A DNA stretch of 64,000 bases from Odontocerum albicorne. Its lineage: Eukaryota > Arthropoda > Insecta > Trichoptera > Odontoceridae. Position numbers and translations under genes: made by a program. Below the pieces are notes generated by a model. That model worked only from the letters and a program-made list of their open reading frames with translations, did not search any database and was not told the DNA's origin. Within the stretch, counting starts at the first letter, position 1. Each line of letters starts with the position of its first letter. Location: contig OX463849.1 of NCBI GenBank assembly GCA_949825065.1, positions 29,996,043 to 30,060,042 on the forward strand, given 5' to 3'. Positions 36,242 through 46,870 of this stretch are shown here, piece after piece.

Positions 36242-37224
36242 CACCCGCCCCTAAGATACTTATCCAAAATAATAAAATTTATGTGAATATAATGTTGGAT
36301 CTTTCTATTTAATCAACTATCTTTTCTTTATGAACACGTTTGTTTTGATTCAAAATTTAGAACAAATATATGAAATTTGTGATTAAAGAATGAGCCCACT
36401 TTGTCACAGGCCTTGTATAGTACAGTGGTTCTCTATATCCATATAATGGTAAGAGTTTTTGCATTTTTATGTATGCTCTATGGTTCGTATTTCCGTTAAA
36501 ACGATACCAATTGTAAATGTTCTATTGTTGATAGTAAAACTGAAGAAACTTCAAAAATATTTAATGTTAATTCATAGGATAGAAAGGGTTTGAAGGTACT
36601 ATTTCAAACTTGATACTGTGTATACATATCTATAAGCGAACCGAGGTTATTTCCGTAGGAACTTAATTAATGATTGAGGGAGACGGGACTAACAGAGCGG
36701 GCTGTAGCCTACTTTCGAGCGGTGTGTTTAATATTTCGGTAAATGTTTACGATATCTGCTCCCGCATGTAATTTATCGCTGTATTATTTGTTGGGGGCTT
36801 ACCATACATCCACCAAGTACAAATCGTCCGTGTGTTTGAAAACATCTGCCATAAGCATTTAGTATTTAGTGTTTGACGCAAATATATATATATATGTTTT
36901 GACAAAACCACGCTTTTTATAAAAGTTCTTGGCTCTAATATGCACAGCTTGATTTTTTTTTTCAAAAATTATTATCTTGGTTTTGAGATCACAGTTTTCA
37001 ATAGTCACAGTTGTGAATAATTGACAAAATTGGTTTTTCAATTTTTTTGAACAACAAAGCTAATTGGTGACGGACAGTTGTAATTTTTGTAATATCGTGC
37101 CTTCATATTTGAAAAAAAAAACAGGTAGCAGGATGATACTTGAAAGGGAGAGAATGAAGTGCGAGGAGCTTTTAAGGTTTTCACATAGGCATATTTTGTA
37201 GGTTTTTACTTAGACATTCAATTT
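36242..37224. other. Unannotated AT-rich sequence
   Basis: No gene recognised. Includes a short (TA)n run near 36,885. Minus-strand frames at 36965-36747 and 37041-36859 overlap each other and show no domain. Confidence 0.4.
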
Positions 37225-37640
37225 AAAAATGTGTTTTACTTGATACATTCATACATTCCTTGACCTTCCTCTACCACGCCTTCCTACTATATTTGTTATT
37301 AGTTTTTGTTCATTATTTCGTTCTACATGTCCAAATCATCTCCGAGTAGTCTTCCACACCAGTTTTAAGCTCACATTTATTCGTAATCACTTCATTTCGT
37401 ATTATCATACATCGTCACTCCGTATATTCTTCTCAGTGCACATATTTCTCCAGCATTCATTAGGCTCCTCTCAGTAATTTCCACTTCCACGTTTCACTCA
37501 CATACATAAAAGTTGGTAGTGAAATACAGTTTTGGACTAACATCTCAACCGATATTTAAGGCCCCATTGACTTTGTTTACTAATGTTACACAGACATCGA
37601 TAATTTTCACGACTTTTCCATCATCGAAGAAAATACTTAA
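37225..37640 (-). pseudogene. RTE-like LINE ORF2 C-terminal fragment, copy 1
   Basis: Minus-strand translation includes FGHVERNNEQKLITNI followed by GRRGRGRSRNV, the Arg/Gly-rich tail typical of RTE-like LINE polyproteins after the reverse transcriptase. Further 3' on the plus strand (5' in the element) the DNA matches the same family at 47,880-48,110 and 58,600-58,790. No continuous frame survives. Confidence 0.65.
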
Positions 37641-37814
37641 ATAGGTAAAATTACTCAACAAAATTATGAAAGCAAGATGATGCGATATATATAAAAACGT
37701 TGCATAGAACATTTAAAAAAACATGTTTAACCCTCCGATCGGTGACAGTCCCGGCGGCGTTAAAAAAGTGAGAAGGTCTCTAGGGACCGTCAAAAAATTG
37801 TATGGTATTATCAT

Positions 37815-38830
37815 CATGCAGGTGCGTCTTGATGGTTTTGTATGTTAGCTTATGGTTGTATAAGGTGCCTAAATTTATATAGAAGGATAAAATATAAGTA
37901 TAAAGGCAAAAAAATTAGTTTTTTTTTGGTAATTCAGGTTTTATTTGACAGGTAAAAAATAAAAATTGTAATAAATGTATTATTATGCTGCTTATTCATG
38001 GTCAGCTAACGCAAGAATGCAGGTATCGCACCGATACAATAATGCTGAATGCTCAGCACAAACCGCTTTATTGCAGGTATAGCAATATGATCTGGCTTTG
38101 CTCTGGCGTCTGTTCTGCGCACGATATAACTGGTATGATGGCCGATTCATACAGGTGCAAATGAAGGTGCAGCTCCTGATTTTGGTCTTGCTACTACCGG
38201 AAAATATAAAAAAAATAAAAGATGTTATTTCTATGTTTGTGCGTTTCAATATTCAATTTCAACTTTACCTTTACATCAAATGCTTCCATAGCAATTCGAA
38301 TTTTGGGATTGCACATTATGCGTGTATGGTGATAATACCATACAGTTTTTAGCTTATGGTTATGTAGCTTATGGTTATGTTAGCTTATGTTAGCTTATGG
38401 TTGTATAAGGTGCCTAAACCTAAAAAATATAAGTATAAAGGCAAAAAAATAAGTTTTTTTGGTAATTCAGGTTTTATTTGACAGGTAAAAAATTAAAGTG
38501 GTAATAAATGTATTATTGTGCTGCTTATTCATGGTCAGCTAACGCAAGAATGCAGGTATCGCACCGATACAATAATGCTGAATGCTCAGCATAAACCGCT
38601 TTATTGCAGGTATAGCAATATGATCTGGTTTTGCGCACCATATAACTGGCATGATGACCGATTCATACAGGTGCAAATGAAGGTGCAGCTCCTGATGTTA
38701 GTCTTGCTACTACCGGAAAATATTAAAAAAATGTGATTTCTATGTTTGTGCGTTTCAATTTTCAATTTCAATGTTACCTTTACATGAAATGCTTCCATAG
38801 CAATTCAAATTTTGGGATAGCACATTATGC
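37815..38830 (-). repeat. Tandem duplication of the piggyBac zinc-finger 3' part
   Basis: Positions about 37,815-38,345 and 38,370-38,830 are direct copies (for example the GCTTATTCATGGTCAGCTAA block at 37,990 and 38,523; GTATAAGGTGCCTAAA at 37,860 and 38,403). Minus-strand translation of the left copy gives SYCYTCNKAVCAEHS and YRCDTC, the cysteine-rich finger found at the C-terminus of piggyBac transposases; the right copy is frameshifted at the same place (YGAQNQIILLYLQ). So one transposase body is followed by two fingers, only the far one nearly open. Confidence 0.8.
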
Positions 38831-39185
38831 GTGTATTGGTGGCTCGTTCTTTGATATTTGAAATTGTTAATTGTTTCGTCAACAATTGCAAAAATGAACG
38901 TCGCTTGTCTGTTTTTTCAACAGGCTTCATCTCATCGTAAATTAAGAATGCGGTCAATGCAGAAATATCTATCATGTTGTAGAACATTGCAAGCGGCCAA
39001 CGATTTGTTGAACGTTTGTATGAATAAGTGCCAAGCATCTGATCCATTGTGTCCACCCCAGATTTATGGACATTGTAGTCCAGAGTGACCATTGGCTTTC
39101 GCTTATCGGTTTCACTATCTACCGAACAACTATAATGCATTGTATACAACAGCAGGACCGATTTATTCTTCTTCGGCACGGCAAA
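38805..39185 (-). pseudogene. piggyBac transposase, late catalytic part
   Basis: Minus-strand frame with VPKKNKSVLLLYTMHYS, then SGVDTMDQMLGTYSYKRS and NRWPLAMFYNMIDISALTAF. The VDTMDQM box holds the last catalytic aspartate region of the DDE_Tnp_1_7 domain. Frame is open for about 124 codons. Upstream pieces (to about 39,360) are shifted and contain stops, and the earlier catalytic aspartates are missing, so the enzyme cannot be made. Confidence 0.85.
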
Positions 39186-39457
39186 AACAATTCATTTACG
39201 ATTTTTTTTCAATAATGGTACAAGTCAGGTATAAGGTCCCTAAAGATCTTGTACCTGATTCCCATACTAAATGTTTTCAAACCGTAATAAAACACGACCG
39301 AGTGATCTTACCGCTTTGAAACTGATTTTAATCGCTTCAGCATGTTCTTTTTTGGAATACATGTAGCATCACGTTTCTAAAACATACAAAGAGAAAGTTG
39401 TGAGCAAACAAAAATTGAAAACGTCCCCAGGGGCCTTGTCACTAATCGGAAGGTTAA

Positions 39458-41174
39458 AGAATAAGGATGGAGAAAATTAGATATAAATGTGGGTTGTTTA
39501 AATAACAGCTGATAATAAGATATAAATAACAGCTGATAACATCTTGATTTTAAATATATTTTTATATCGTATAATAAAGTATTAAATATTGAAATAGATT
39601 ATCCTTATACTTAAACACAATTTATTGAATTTATAAATAATCCAGTGCATTTGTTTTTGTTCTTAATAATTTCAGTAGCTGTCAAAACATCAGCTGTGAC
39701 ATTGTTAATAGTCTGGTAGATAAATAAGTAGTGATCATTATTTATATTCTAGATTTTATTTGAACCTTCAGACCTTATTCCAACCGAATTTACATAGAAG
39801 CTTTTACAAACTGCCTTTTATAAATTCCCTGATCGATATTTAATTTGTAATTACCTCTTCACATGTAATTTACTACAAATTATTAAAGCCAACTTAATAT
39901 TTTTGATAAAAATTTTAACTGGAGGGACAAAGTTTTCTTTTACGGGACAACGTTGCTTTGTACCTAAAAAAATAAATTACTTGGCGTAAAAATCCATTAA
40001 GAATATCTTAGAAATGGCACAGAAAAGTAAACTATTAATTATCTTCCTGTCGGAAGGCAGTAATAGTTGTATCCAGTAGTTGGCAGGCAGATATTATCTC
40101 CAAATGACTCCGCGAAGTTACAGTGGGGCGGACGGTCCAGGCAGGCGGTGTAGGGTGCGGCGGAAGGACGGGATGGGAGATATCAGATTAAAAATCTCGT
40201 TAGGATCAAATCTGAAACCAGATATTGTGACGGGCGAAACGGAAATATCAACTGAAATTGGGATCGAGCTTCCGATGTTGGTATTAATAAGTAAACTATA
40301 TATAAATATTATATATATTCCTCGATCATATCTGTGAAGAAAACATATATGTATCAGAAATTACACGATTTAAATAAGTCACAGAAAATGCTTTAAAACT
40401 TAAACGCGTAAAGTTTTGAGCAGTGCTGGAAAAAAGTGAGAAATGTCAATAAGATAATTTACTTGTTTCTTTTATTTGCCAAGTCGGATGAATATAAGAT
40501 CGGTTTTAGAGATATTTCATTTTCTCCTTAATTACATTTATAAATACAATCCGAAAAACTCCGAAACATGTGGCGGGGAATGAGATGGCTTTTTGTTTAT
40601 TCATTTCTTTCATGTTGATCAAAACGTTATTTTCTTAAATAAGGGAAAATATTAGAAGTGAGTAAATAATAATTGTCAAAAAGTACTTAATGTTTCTCAA
40701 CAAGGATTTAGAAAAGACTTTTAATATTTCGACGAAATCTGTTATTACGTCATCGTCGTTATTTAACTATTTGTTTTCCTTTTTTTTTTTATTTTGTGTC
40801 CTCCGAAAAGGAAAGGTATGTAAATACATTAAAAAACGTGAGAAAACATATGTGATTTAACAACGGTAGTATTTCTATTTCATTTTTCCATCTTTTTAGG
40901 TGCACAGTGATTTGGTTAGATTCCAGTGACAAATCCTACTCCACAATCGAGGCTCCTTTCCATGTCAATTCGTGTCACAAGCTCCTTTATCTTCTCGATT
41001 TGTCTAAATATTTCCTTCGAGATTTCTATTCATTAATTCATCATCCGTCGTTCACCGTTCATGGCCAAAACATCTAGCCTGATATATCTCATTAGAGCGT
41101 TATTGTAATTCTGTAATCAAGAATATTCTGATGTGGAGCTTTTTTATTTGGTCTTCTATTCCTAGATTCGATAA
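39458..41174. other. Unannotated; one GC-rich patch
   Basis: Mostly AT-rich with no recognisable element. Positions about 40,075-40,210 are distinctly GC-rich and CpG-bearing, and lie in an 85-codon plus-strand frame (40080-40337) with no domain I know. It could be an exon, a promoter-proximal island or a piece of an unknown element; I see no splice evidence strong enough to call a gene. At 39,900-39,965 there are GGGACAA-type repeats. Confidence 0.35.
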
Positions 41175-41785
41175 GATGTATCAGTTTTATGAAAGGTTTC
41201 GAATGGTTCAAATTTCATCGTGACCTCAATGCCGAGGAACTTGATCCACAAATTGTGGAGCATATTCATGTGGTGTTCTTGGCCAAAATAGTGCTGTGGT
41301 TTTCCATTGCCTTCCGCAACACAGAATATGTAACAGGAGTTTATTCGTGTTACATGGAATATTTTGGATTTGGTCTACTATTTCTTTTTATTTGGTCTAC
41401 TATTTCTAGATGTATCAGTTTTATGAAAGGTTTCGAATGGTTCAAATTTCATCGTGACCTCAATGCCGAGCAACTTGATCCACAAATTGTGGAGCATATT
41501 GATATGGTGTTCTTGGCAAAAATAGTGCTGTGGTTTTCTAATGCCTTCCGCACCACAGAATATGTAATAAGAATTTATTCGTGTTACATGGAATATTTTG
41601 GAACACTAGTACTAGGTCTCAGAGGAAATGTGCATTTTTGTATGTTAAATGGGAGCAAGATTGTTATAGAAATATCTCGGGATGCACTTATGTTAAAAGG
41701 AATTGGAAGGATTTGGAGAAAGGATAGGGAAAAACACAGGTGCAGGCTTTATAAAACCCTGTGCCGCTCCATAAAGTTAAGCTAG
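41175..41785 (+). repeat. 234-bp tandem duplication inside a 198-codon open frame
   Basis: MKGFEWFKFHRDLNAE begins at 41,189 and again 78 codons later at 41,423. Over the 63 aligned codons I count 10 differences: 8 change the amino acid and 2 do not, which is not the pattern of a protein under constraint. The frame runs on to a Lys/Arg-rich tail ending 41,785. No known domain. Either a decayed coding fragment of a mobile element that was duplicated, or chance. Confidence 0.6.
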
Positions 41786-42428
41786 CGGTCCCACTCACTT
41801 TCCGTGATGAGGCCAGTGTCCGTGCACTGGCAGCTACTTTAAGCCATAGCTAAAAAGTTTGAGATGCCAGCAGACCAAGGTCGGAGTACTTTATAGGTGA
41901 CCCTATACTGCTCAGTACTTCCATGAGGTACTACCATATTACATCTCTCTTTATCCCATATTAAATATGTAATTAGTATTTTATCCAGTAAAATCATCAA
42001 TCACCACGACACGTTTTACTATATCGATGATCTCTTGAAGTGGAACGAGTCATTACCAGCTTTTCTAAGCTGGATTCCATCAGAATATATATTTTTACGT
42101 TTCATTTCTTTTCTATCGAAAAATATATCAATACTACAATTTCCGTGACTTCTATCATGGGTCTTACCATTTACTTCTTTCATTACCCATTCCTAATGAG
42201 TATAGGACAGCCTTGGGAGGTAAATGCATTACTAAGCCATTAGTTTCGTGTTGACGCTCAACACTTGGTCAACATAGCTCTGTACAATGATACCATGTGT
42301 GAAAATCTTGAATAAAATTTATATGCTGGTAGAATCACTTCTTCAAATATTCTCTTCTCATTATTTACTCCAATGTATTAAATTATATTGTTTTTAAAGT
42401 AATTGTATTTTTTTAAATTGATTTTATG
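41786..42428. other. Unannotated sequence
   Basis: No recognisable gene or element. Slightly GC-richer at 41,786-41,900. A 67-codon frame at 42040-42243 has no domain. Confidence 0.35.
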
Positions 42429-42621
42429 TTGTAATTTGTTTAATAAAACAGTGTTTATTTCACTTTATCTAACGGTATAACTCTACCGGTTTCACGTCAT
42501 CGTCAGGTGAGCACTAACAAGAAGTCTTTTTTTGCAGCCCTGACGCCGAGAAGGAAAGCTTGAAACCGGTAAGGTTATACTAAGTGGATCAAAAAAGGGT
42601 TTTAATAAACAAATCACAATG
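42429..42621. mobile_element. Palindromic pair of Penelope-type termini, copy 1
   Basis: Left half TTGTAATTTGTTTAATAAAA, then TTTATTTCACTTTATCTAAC and GGTATAACTCTACCGGTTTC; right half repeats these in reverse complement ending at 42,621. The middle (42,500-42,555) is unpaired and carries GTCAGGTGAGCACTAACAAG, as in the Penelope remnant at 44.8 kb. The minus-strand reading of the left half holds CTGACGATGACGTGAAACCG, a hammerhead-like box pair with almost no stem II. Confidence 0.7.
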
Positions 42622-43029
42622 TCTTTAAACCTCCACAGTGTTAACGTCGTAAGTGTAAATAATAATTTATTTTTTGTACTAGTCATTTCGTTTTTCCTCC
42701 CCGTCAAAATTTGGAATTTTATTTTCCCTCATGAATCTATTAATAAATCTTGGGTTTTGTGTCTATTCTTGGATGAGTGTGAGCATTTATATTTATTTTT
42801 AGATATTTATGAAATTAACAATTACATGGACTGTTTATATATTTCCATTTGATATATTTGTAAAAGCATACAACAAGGGTGTAGGCTAAACGATCTGACT
42901 TCCTCGCTGCTTGGGTTGACCTCCTATTGGTAGTATGAGGGGCATGGGCGCGGTGACACACTGAACTTTCGTGCGGAAGGTTGTCGATTATAATCTTCTC
43001 GAGTAACACAGGCCGTTTTTTCCCTACTA

Positions 43030-43772
43030 TTCGGGATTATAAAGATACCAATGACTTCGTTCATATGTATATTTTCAAGAAAAAACATGCCGATGCGCTA
43101 CGATCGTCTCAATTTGGTGTGCCAGCGGATCAAGTACAGTGGTGTGGCCGGTGAGTTTGCTGGTATGCAACAATTGCCTCACTTAAAAAAAGCTCCACGG
43201 CACAGCTTTACCTTCCAACTAAATTGATATTGTAATGGCAACGGGGTCCTCGATTATGTTGTAACGGCGACGGGGTCCTCGATTATGTTGTAACGGCGAC
43301 GGGGTCCTCGATTATGTTGTAATGGCGACGGGGTCCTCGATTATGTTGTAACGGCGACGGGGTCCTCGATTATGTTATAATAGCGACGGGGTCCTCGATT
43401 ATGTTGTAACGGCGACGGAGTTCTCGATTATGTTGTAATGGTGACAGGGTACTCGATTATGTTGTAATGGCGACGGGGTCCTCGATTATGTTGTAACGGC
43501 GACGGGGTCCTCGATTATGTTATAATAGCGACGGGGTCCTCGATTATGTTGTAACGGCGACGGAGTTCTCGATTATGTTGTAATGGTGACAGGGTACTCG
43601 ATTATGTTGTAATGGCGACGGGGTCCTCGATTATGTTATAATAGCGACGGGGTCCTCGATTATGTTGTAACGGCGACGGAGTTCTCGATTATGTTGTAAT
43701 GGTGACGGGGTACTCGATTATGTTGTAATGGCGACGGGGTCCTCGATTATGATGTCTAGCAACGACGACGAT
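43030..43772 (+). repeat. Dispersed repeat family A, copy 3, with internal minisatellite
   Basis: Begins with a stretch translating as DYKDTNDFVHMYIFKKK, parallel to the peptides in copies at 26 kb and 63.5 kb, then CAGCGGATCAAGTACAGTGG and an AATTGATATTGTAATGG segment equivalent to AATTGACGTTTGAATGG of copy 1. The family terminus TAGCAACGACGACGA closes it at about 43,755-43,770. Between them a 29-bp segment has been amplified (next entry). The peptide frame is broken by small indels. Confidence 0.65.
43217..43752. repeat. Minisatellite, 29-bp unit, 18 copies
   Basis: Eighteen copies of GGCGACGGGGTCCTCGATTA plus TGTTGTAAC, counted by the TCGATTATG core. Variants (GAGTTCTC, GGGTACTC, ATAATAGCG) recur in a fixed order, giving a second-level unit of four to five copies repeated three times (units 6-10, 11-14, 15-18). 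The unit is derived from the end of dispersed family A. Confidence 0.95.
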
Positions 43773-44764
43773 TGGTGGTCTATCTCGCTTGGAAATATGA
43801 TTCTCATTTCTTATTTGGTCTAATGTGGTTTTTCCACATATGCTTTGCAATACTCTGAATTTAATCAAATATATCTTACGAATACTTTGATCATCACGAA
43901 TCTTTATTGTCTTAATTCCTATACGTCCAACAACCTTTTCGTCACCAAACTATTCGCGGCATCAAATCATATGCTAAAATCAACAAATATAATAAATTAT
44001 AAAATGTAACTTTTCTAAACAATATTAAGTATTGTATATAGTACGACACTTAGTTATTTTATGGAAGAAAATTACCTTCTTAGATATTTGAAAAGGTTTC
44101 TTATCGTGTATTTAATTTCCGAAAATTCCCTTAGCAGGTAGTGGCTAAACTTTTCAGAATCATGAAATATTTTTCAGCTAAATCATGAAATATTTAAGAC
44201 CTCGATAATATGACAGACTTTTTTGATGGTCCTTTATATCACGATATTTATTGACCTCAAAAAAATTAAACGATAATGCACTTTTATGAAAATACATACA
44301 TGTCGTTAACGCCGTGTTCTTTCTAGAGTAGGGCTTTCAGAATAGATCACACACGTTTTTACTTTCGCCACATCATATCTGTTATTTTGTTTGTTATACT
44401 TTTTTTAAGTCGATTTTTTCTTATATTATTTTAATACTACCTCTGTTCACGTCTTCTTCGCTCTCCATTTCATTTTGAGATTTTTCATTTTATCAACTGT
44501 TTATTTGTGATTTTCGTATACAAGGGTGTTGACTGAACATCTAGACAGACGACCAGACTAGCTCTACTATTAGTGTATCTCTGACCTACTAAATGCAGTG
44601 CACTCCTATTGGTGAGGACTTAACTCGATCTGATGTGAGAATGTTATGAGAGGAGTCAAGACTTTTTGATTGTTGAGCTATACTTTAATCCATTACCTTC
44701 ATTTATAATAATAAGAGTATATGTAATTTCAAGATGTATATATTTGTATGTTTACCATTAACGT
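43773..44764. other. Unannotated AT-rich sequence
   Basis: No gene, RNA or mobile-element hallmark seen. All frames are short. Confidence 0.4.
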
Positions 44765-44870
44765 ATTGTAATTTGTTTTATCAAACACTGTTTATTCCAC
44801 TTAATGTAACAGCATAACCCTACTGGTTTCAAGGTTTTAACCTCATCATCAGGGGAGCACAAACAAGACT
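44765..44870 (-). mobile_element. Penelope-like terminal repeat (single half)
   Basis: Minus strand: GTGCTCCCCTGATGATGAGG, TTAAAACCTTGAAACCAGTA, GGGTTATGCTGTTACATTAA, then the AT-rich end TTGATAAAACAAATTACAAT. This is the same terminal sequence that forms the palindromes at 42.4, 55.6 and 57.7 kb, here placed downstream of a Penelope GIY-YIG domain in the expected order. It holds CTGATGA (44846-44852) and GAAAC (44826-44830) separated by an AGGTT/AACCT stem, and CAGTA/TGCTG that can pair around GGGTTA. Confidence 0.75.
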
Positions 44871-44959
44871 GAATTATCTTCGAACTGGTGCTGACATATA
44901 CACTTCTAACGGTAAGCATTCGGCTTGAGGATTATGAATGGAGGGAGGCAGGAGACAAC

Positions 44960-45332
44960 TTCAGCGAGCAGCGCCGAGATTCTGGGAAAATACACACTTA
45001 GAAATTTCTAGGGCCTCTAATCTGTCCAATTTATTTCTGTTACTACTGATATGTAAGAATTTGGATATCATCGATAGAAAATGTATGATTTTCACTGTGA
45101 CAGTGCTCAACCATTTCAGAATAAATTAGAGGATTTTTTAAGGCGGATTTGCGTTCACGAATTTTTTTTCAATTGATTTTTCTGTCTTTCCTACATAGAA
45201 ATTATCACAGTCAGTACATAAAAGTTTATGCACGTCACTTTTGCTAAGTATTCCATTTATGCCTCTCTCGTTAAATAAGAGTTTTCGGAATTTAAAATTA
45301 GTGCGAAAAGCTGGCTTTATGTGACTCGAATT
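44960..45332 (-). pseudogene. Penelope-like element GIY-YIG endonuclease fragment
   Basis: Minus-strand translation: NSSHIKPAFRTNFKFRKLLF, then SDVHKLLCTDCDNFYVGKT. After one frameshift: IRERKSALKNPLIYSEMVEH, HCHSENHTFSIDDIQIL, and after a stop SNRNKLDRLEALEISK. The CxDCxxFYVGxT box, the basic helix and the RLEALEI end are the order seen in the C-terminal GIY-YIG endonuclease of Penelope-like retroelements. The reverse transcriptase that should lie upstream (to the right) is not present beyond about 45,340. Broken by at least one frameshift and one stop; not functional. Confidence 0.82.
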
Positions 45333-45480
45333 TTTTTTTATTATTTCGTATGGCGTGTTTTTTTATAAATAGGACTTTGCTCCATTTATAGAACTCCAGT
45401 AAAACTCCAAAAGTAAGGACACCGTTAACAATTCGGAATTCATTTCACTAAGGGACTTATGCATTAAACAACATTACTTT

Positions 45481-45605
45481 GATTTCTACAATACAATATA
45501 GATTTGATTTCAATAATACAATATAGATTTGATTTCAACAAAACAATATAGATTTGATTTCAACAATACAATTAAGATATGATTTCAACAGTACACTAGT
45601 CTACT
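45481..45605. repeat. 25-bp tandem array, five copies
   Basis: GATTTC steps occur at 45481, 45506, 45531, 45556 and 45581, a strict 25-bp period (unit like GATTTCAACAATACAATATA plus GATTT). It directly adjoins the 3' side of the SINE-like unit that follows, so it is probably that SINE's expanded tail. Confidence 0.88.
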
Positions 45606-45856
45606 GCCTCAGTAATTGGGCCTTTGGGCATAAAATCACTGGAGTAGACATTCAGCTCGTAGTTTGTCATTGGTAATATTACAGCAAGTAAAGAGGGAAC
45701 AACGCTCGCACACATACCATAAAAGCCGCGTGCAAGTATTGTTACAAGATGAACTCTTTTACCTAACTAGGACCATTTTTGGGTACCATCGGGAATCGAA
45801 CCCGAAACCTCCGAGTGAAAGTTAATGGTATTTCCAATTAGACTATAGAAGTAATT
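45606..45856 (-). mobile_element. tRNA-Glu-derived SINE-like element
   Basis: On the minus strand, 45,856-45,777 contains TAGTCTAATTGG (A box), CTTTCAC (anticodon loop reading TTC, Glu) and GGTTCGATTCC (B box) with a perfect 5-bp T stem TCGGG/CCCGA. The anticodon stem does not pair well, so this is not a working tRNA. The body continues to about 45,606 and is followed by the 25-bp tail array. A pol III-transcribed SINE is the best reading; a single tRNA pseudogene is the alternative. Confidence 0.65.
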
Positions 45857-45944
45857 ACCAGTTAAGATCAACAAAAGGATCAAACGAAGAAGTTGAACAA
45901 ATTACTTGAAAAAAAAAAACTAAGTAAATTTAAGAAACAGAAAA

Positions 45945-46305
45945 TAATTTGTGATGTATTGATGTGAAAAGGATAAGGATGTATGGGTGGATAAAATAAT
46001 TCGTGATGTTTTGATGTGAAAGATCATAAGGCTGTATGGGTGGATAAAATAATTTGTGATGTATTGATGTGAAAGAGGATAAGGCTGTGTGGGTGGATAA
46101 ATAATTTGTGATGTGTTGACGTGAAAGAGGACAAGGCTGTATGGGTGAATAAAATAATTCGTGATGTGAAAAAGGATAAGGCTGTATGGGTGGATAAAAG
46201 AATTTGTGATGTATTGATGTTAAATAGGATAAGGCTGTATGGGTGAATTAAAGAGTTTGTGATGCATTGATGTGAAAGAGGATAAGGCTGTAGAGGTGGA
46301 TACAA
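45945..46305. repeat. Minisatellite, ~53-bp unit, about seven copies
   Basis: Unit resembles GATGTGAAAGAGGATAAGGC, TGTATGGGTGGATAAAATAA, TTTGTGATGTATT; starts at 45961, 46013, 46066 and on at 52-53 bp steps. The minus-strand 131-codon frame over it (46419-46024) is a translation of the repeat, not a gene. Confidence 0.9.
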
Positions 46306-46525
46306 AATAATAAAATTACAATTAATATAGCACCGTTTAAAGAGCGTTACAACTCGGGACTCAAACCCACTATTATTTTTTTCAATTATTTTAAAATAAA
46401 CTATCATTATTCCAAACAATTATTACCATAAAATAAAGTATAATATAATTATTTCAAAACTGATAAAAAATATTTCTAAACTAAAATATGTAAGTTGAGT
46501 GTAAAGATAGGCAAGTAGGCAAGTA

Positions 46526-46870
46526 CTTAGGTACTTTTTCGCAACTGCATACGTTCAGAAAAACATATTTGGTAAGAAAAAGAAAGTAAAACAGGGGGTG
46601 GACTGAAAAACATCTGATGTTCTCACCCTCTATTGGTGGGGTATATCTTGATTGGGGAAATGTTATGTCAGACCTTTTGATAGCTTATTTCTTAAACATT
46701 TTTTATTCGGCATTATCTTGAAATATGCATGTATTATGTATGTAATTTCAGGACATTCACATATGTACATACTATGTTATGTTGCTAACAATACTTATTA
46801 ATTTAAAACAACAGAAAACTTACCAAGGAAAGACTAGCTACAAAAACCTAATGTAGGTTTTCCGATATGT
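46526..46870 (+). repeat. Dispersed repeat family B, copy 2
   Basis: CTGAAAAACATCTGATGTTC at 46,602, then TATTGGTGGGGTATATCTTG, TTTTGATAGCTTATTTCTTA and AATTTCAGGAC, in the same order as the reversed copy at 27.4-27.6 kb. Flanking blocks at 46,526 (AACATATTTGGTAAGAAAA) and 46,810 also match that locus (27,808 and 27,850), so the family is at least 0.35 kb long. Confidence 0.55.

Larger units (their letters stand above)
37727..39457 (-). mobile_element. piggyBac element with TTAA target duplications
   Basis: TTAA at 37727-37730 and 39454-39457 flank inverted ends: CCCTCCGATCGGTGACA from 37,731 and, reversed at 39,453, CCTTCCGATTAGTGACA. Subterminal sequence is also inverted (GGTCTCTAGGGACCGT on the left, its diverged complement near 39,425 on the right). 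The element is 1,723 bp between the TTAA sites, much shorter than a full autonomous piggyBac, although it carries an internal duplication of about 0.5 kb. Transposase pieces are on the minus strand. It is clearly inactive but the ends are well kept. Confidence 0.88.

Noticed and set aside
43217..43752. Regular 29-bp repeats resembling a CRISPR array.
   Set aside because: The units are contiguous with no unique spacers, and the sequence context is eukaryotic; it is a minisatellite.
45777..45856. A functional tRNA-Glu gene on the minus strand.
   Set aside because: A and B boxes and the T stem are good, but the anticodon stem fails to pair and no clean acceptor stem or 3' terminator T run is present.
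46024..46419. 131-codon minus-strand frame with repeated HPYSLILF-type peptides.
   Set aside because: It is a translation of the 53-bp minisatellite.
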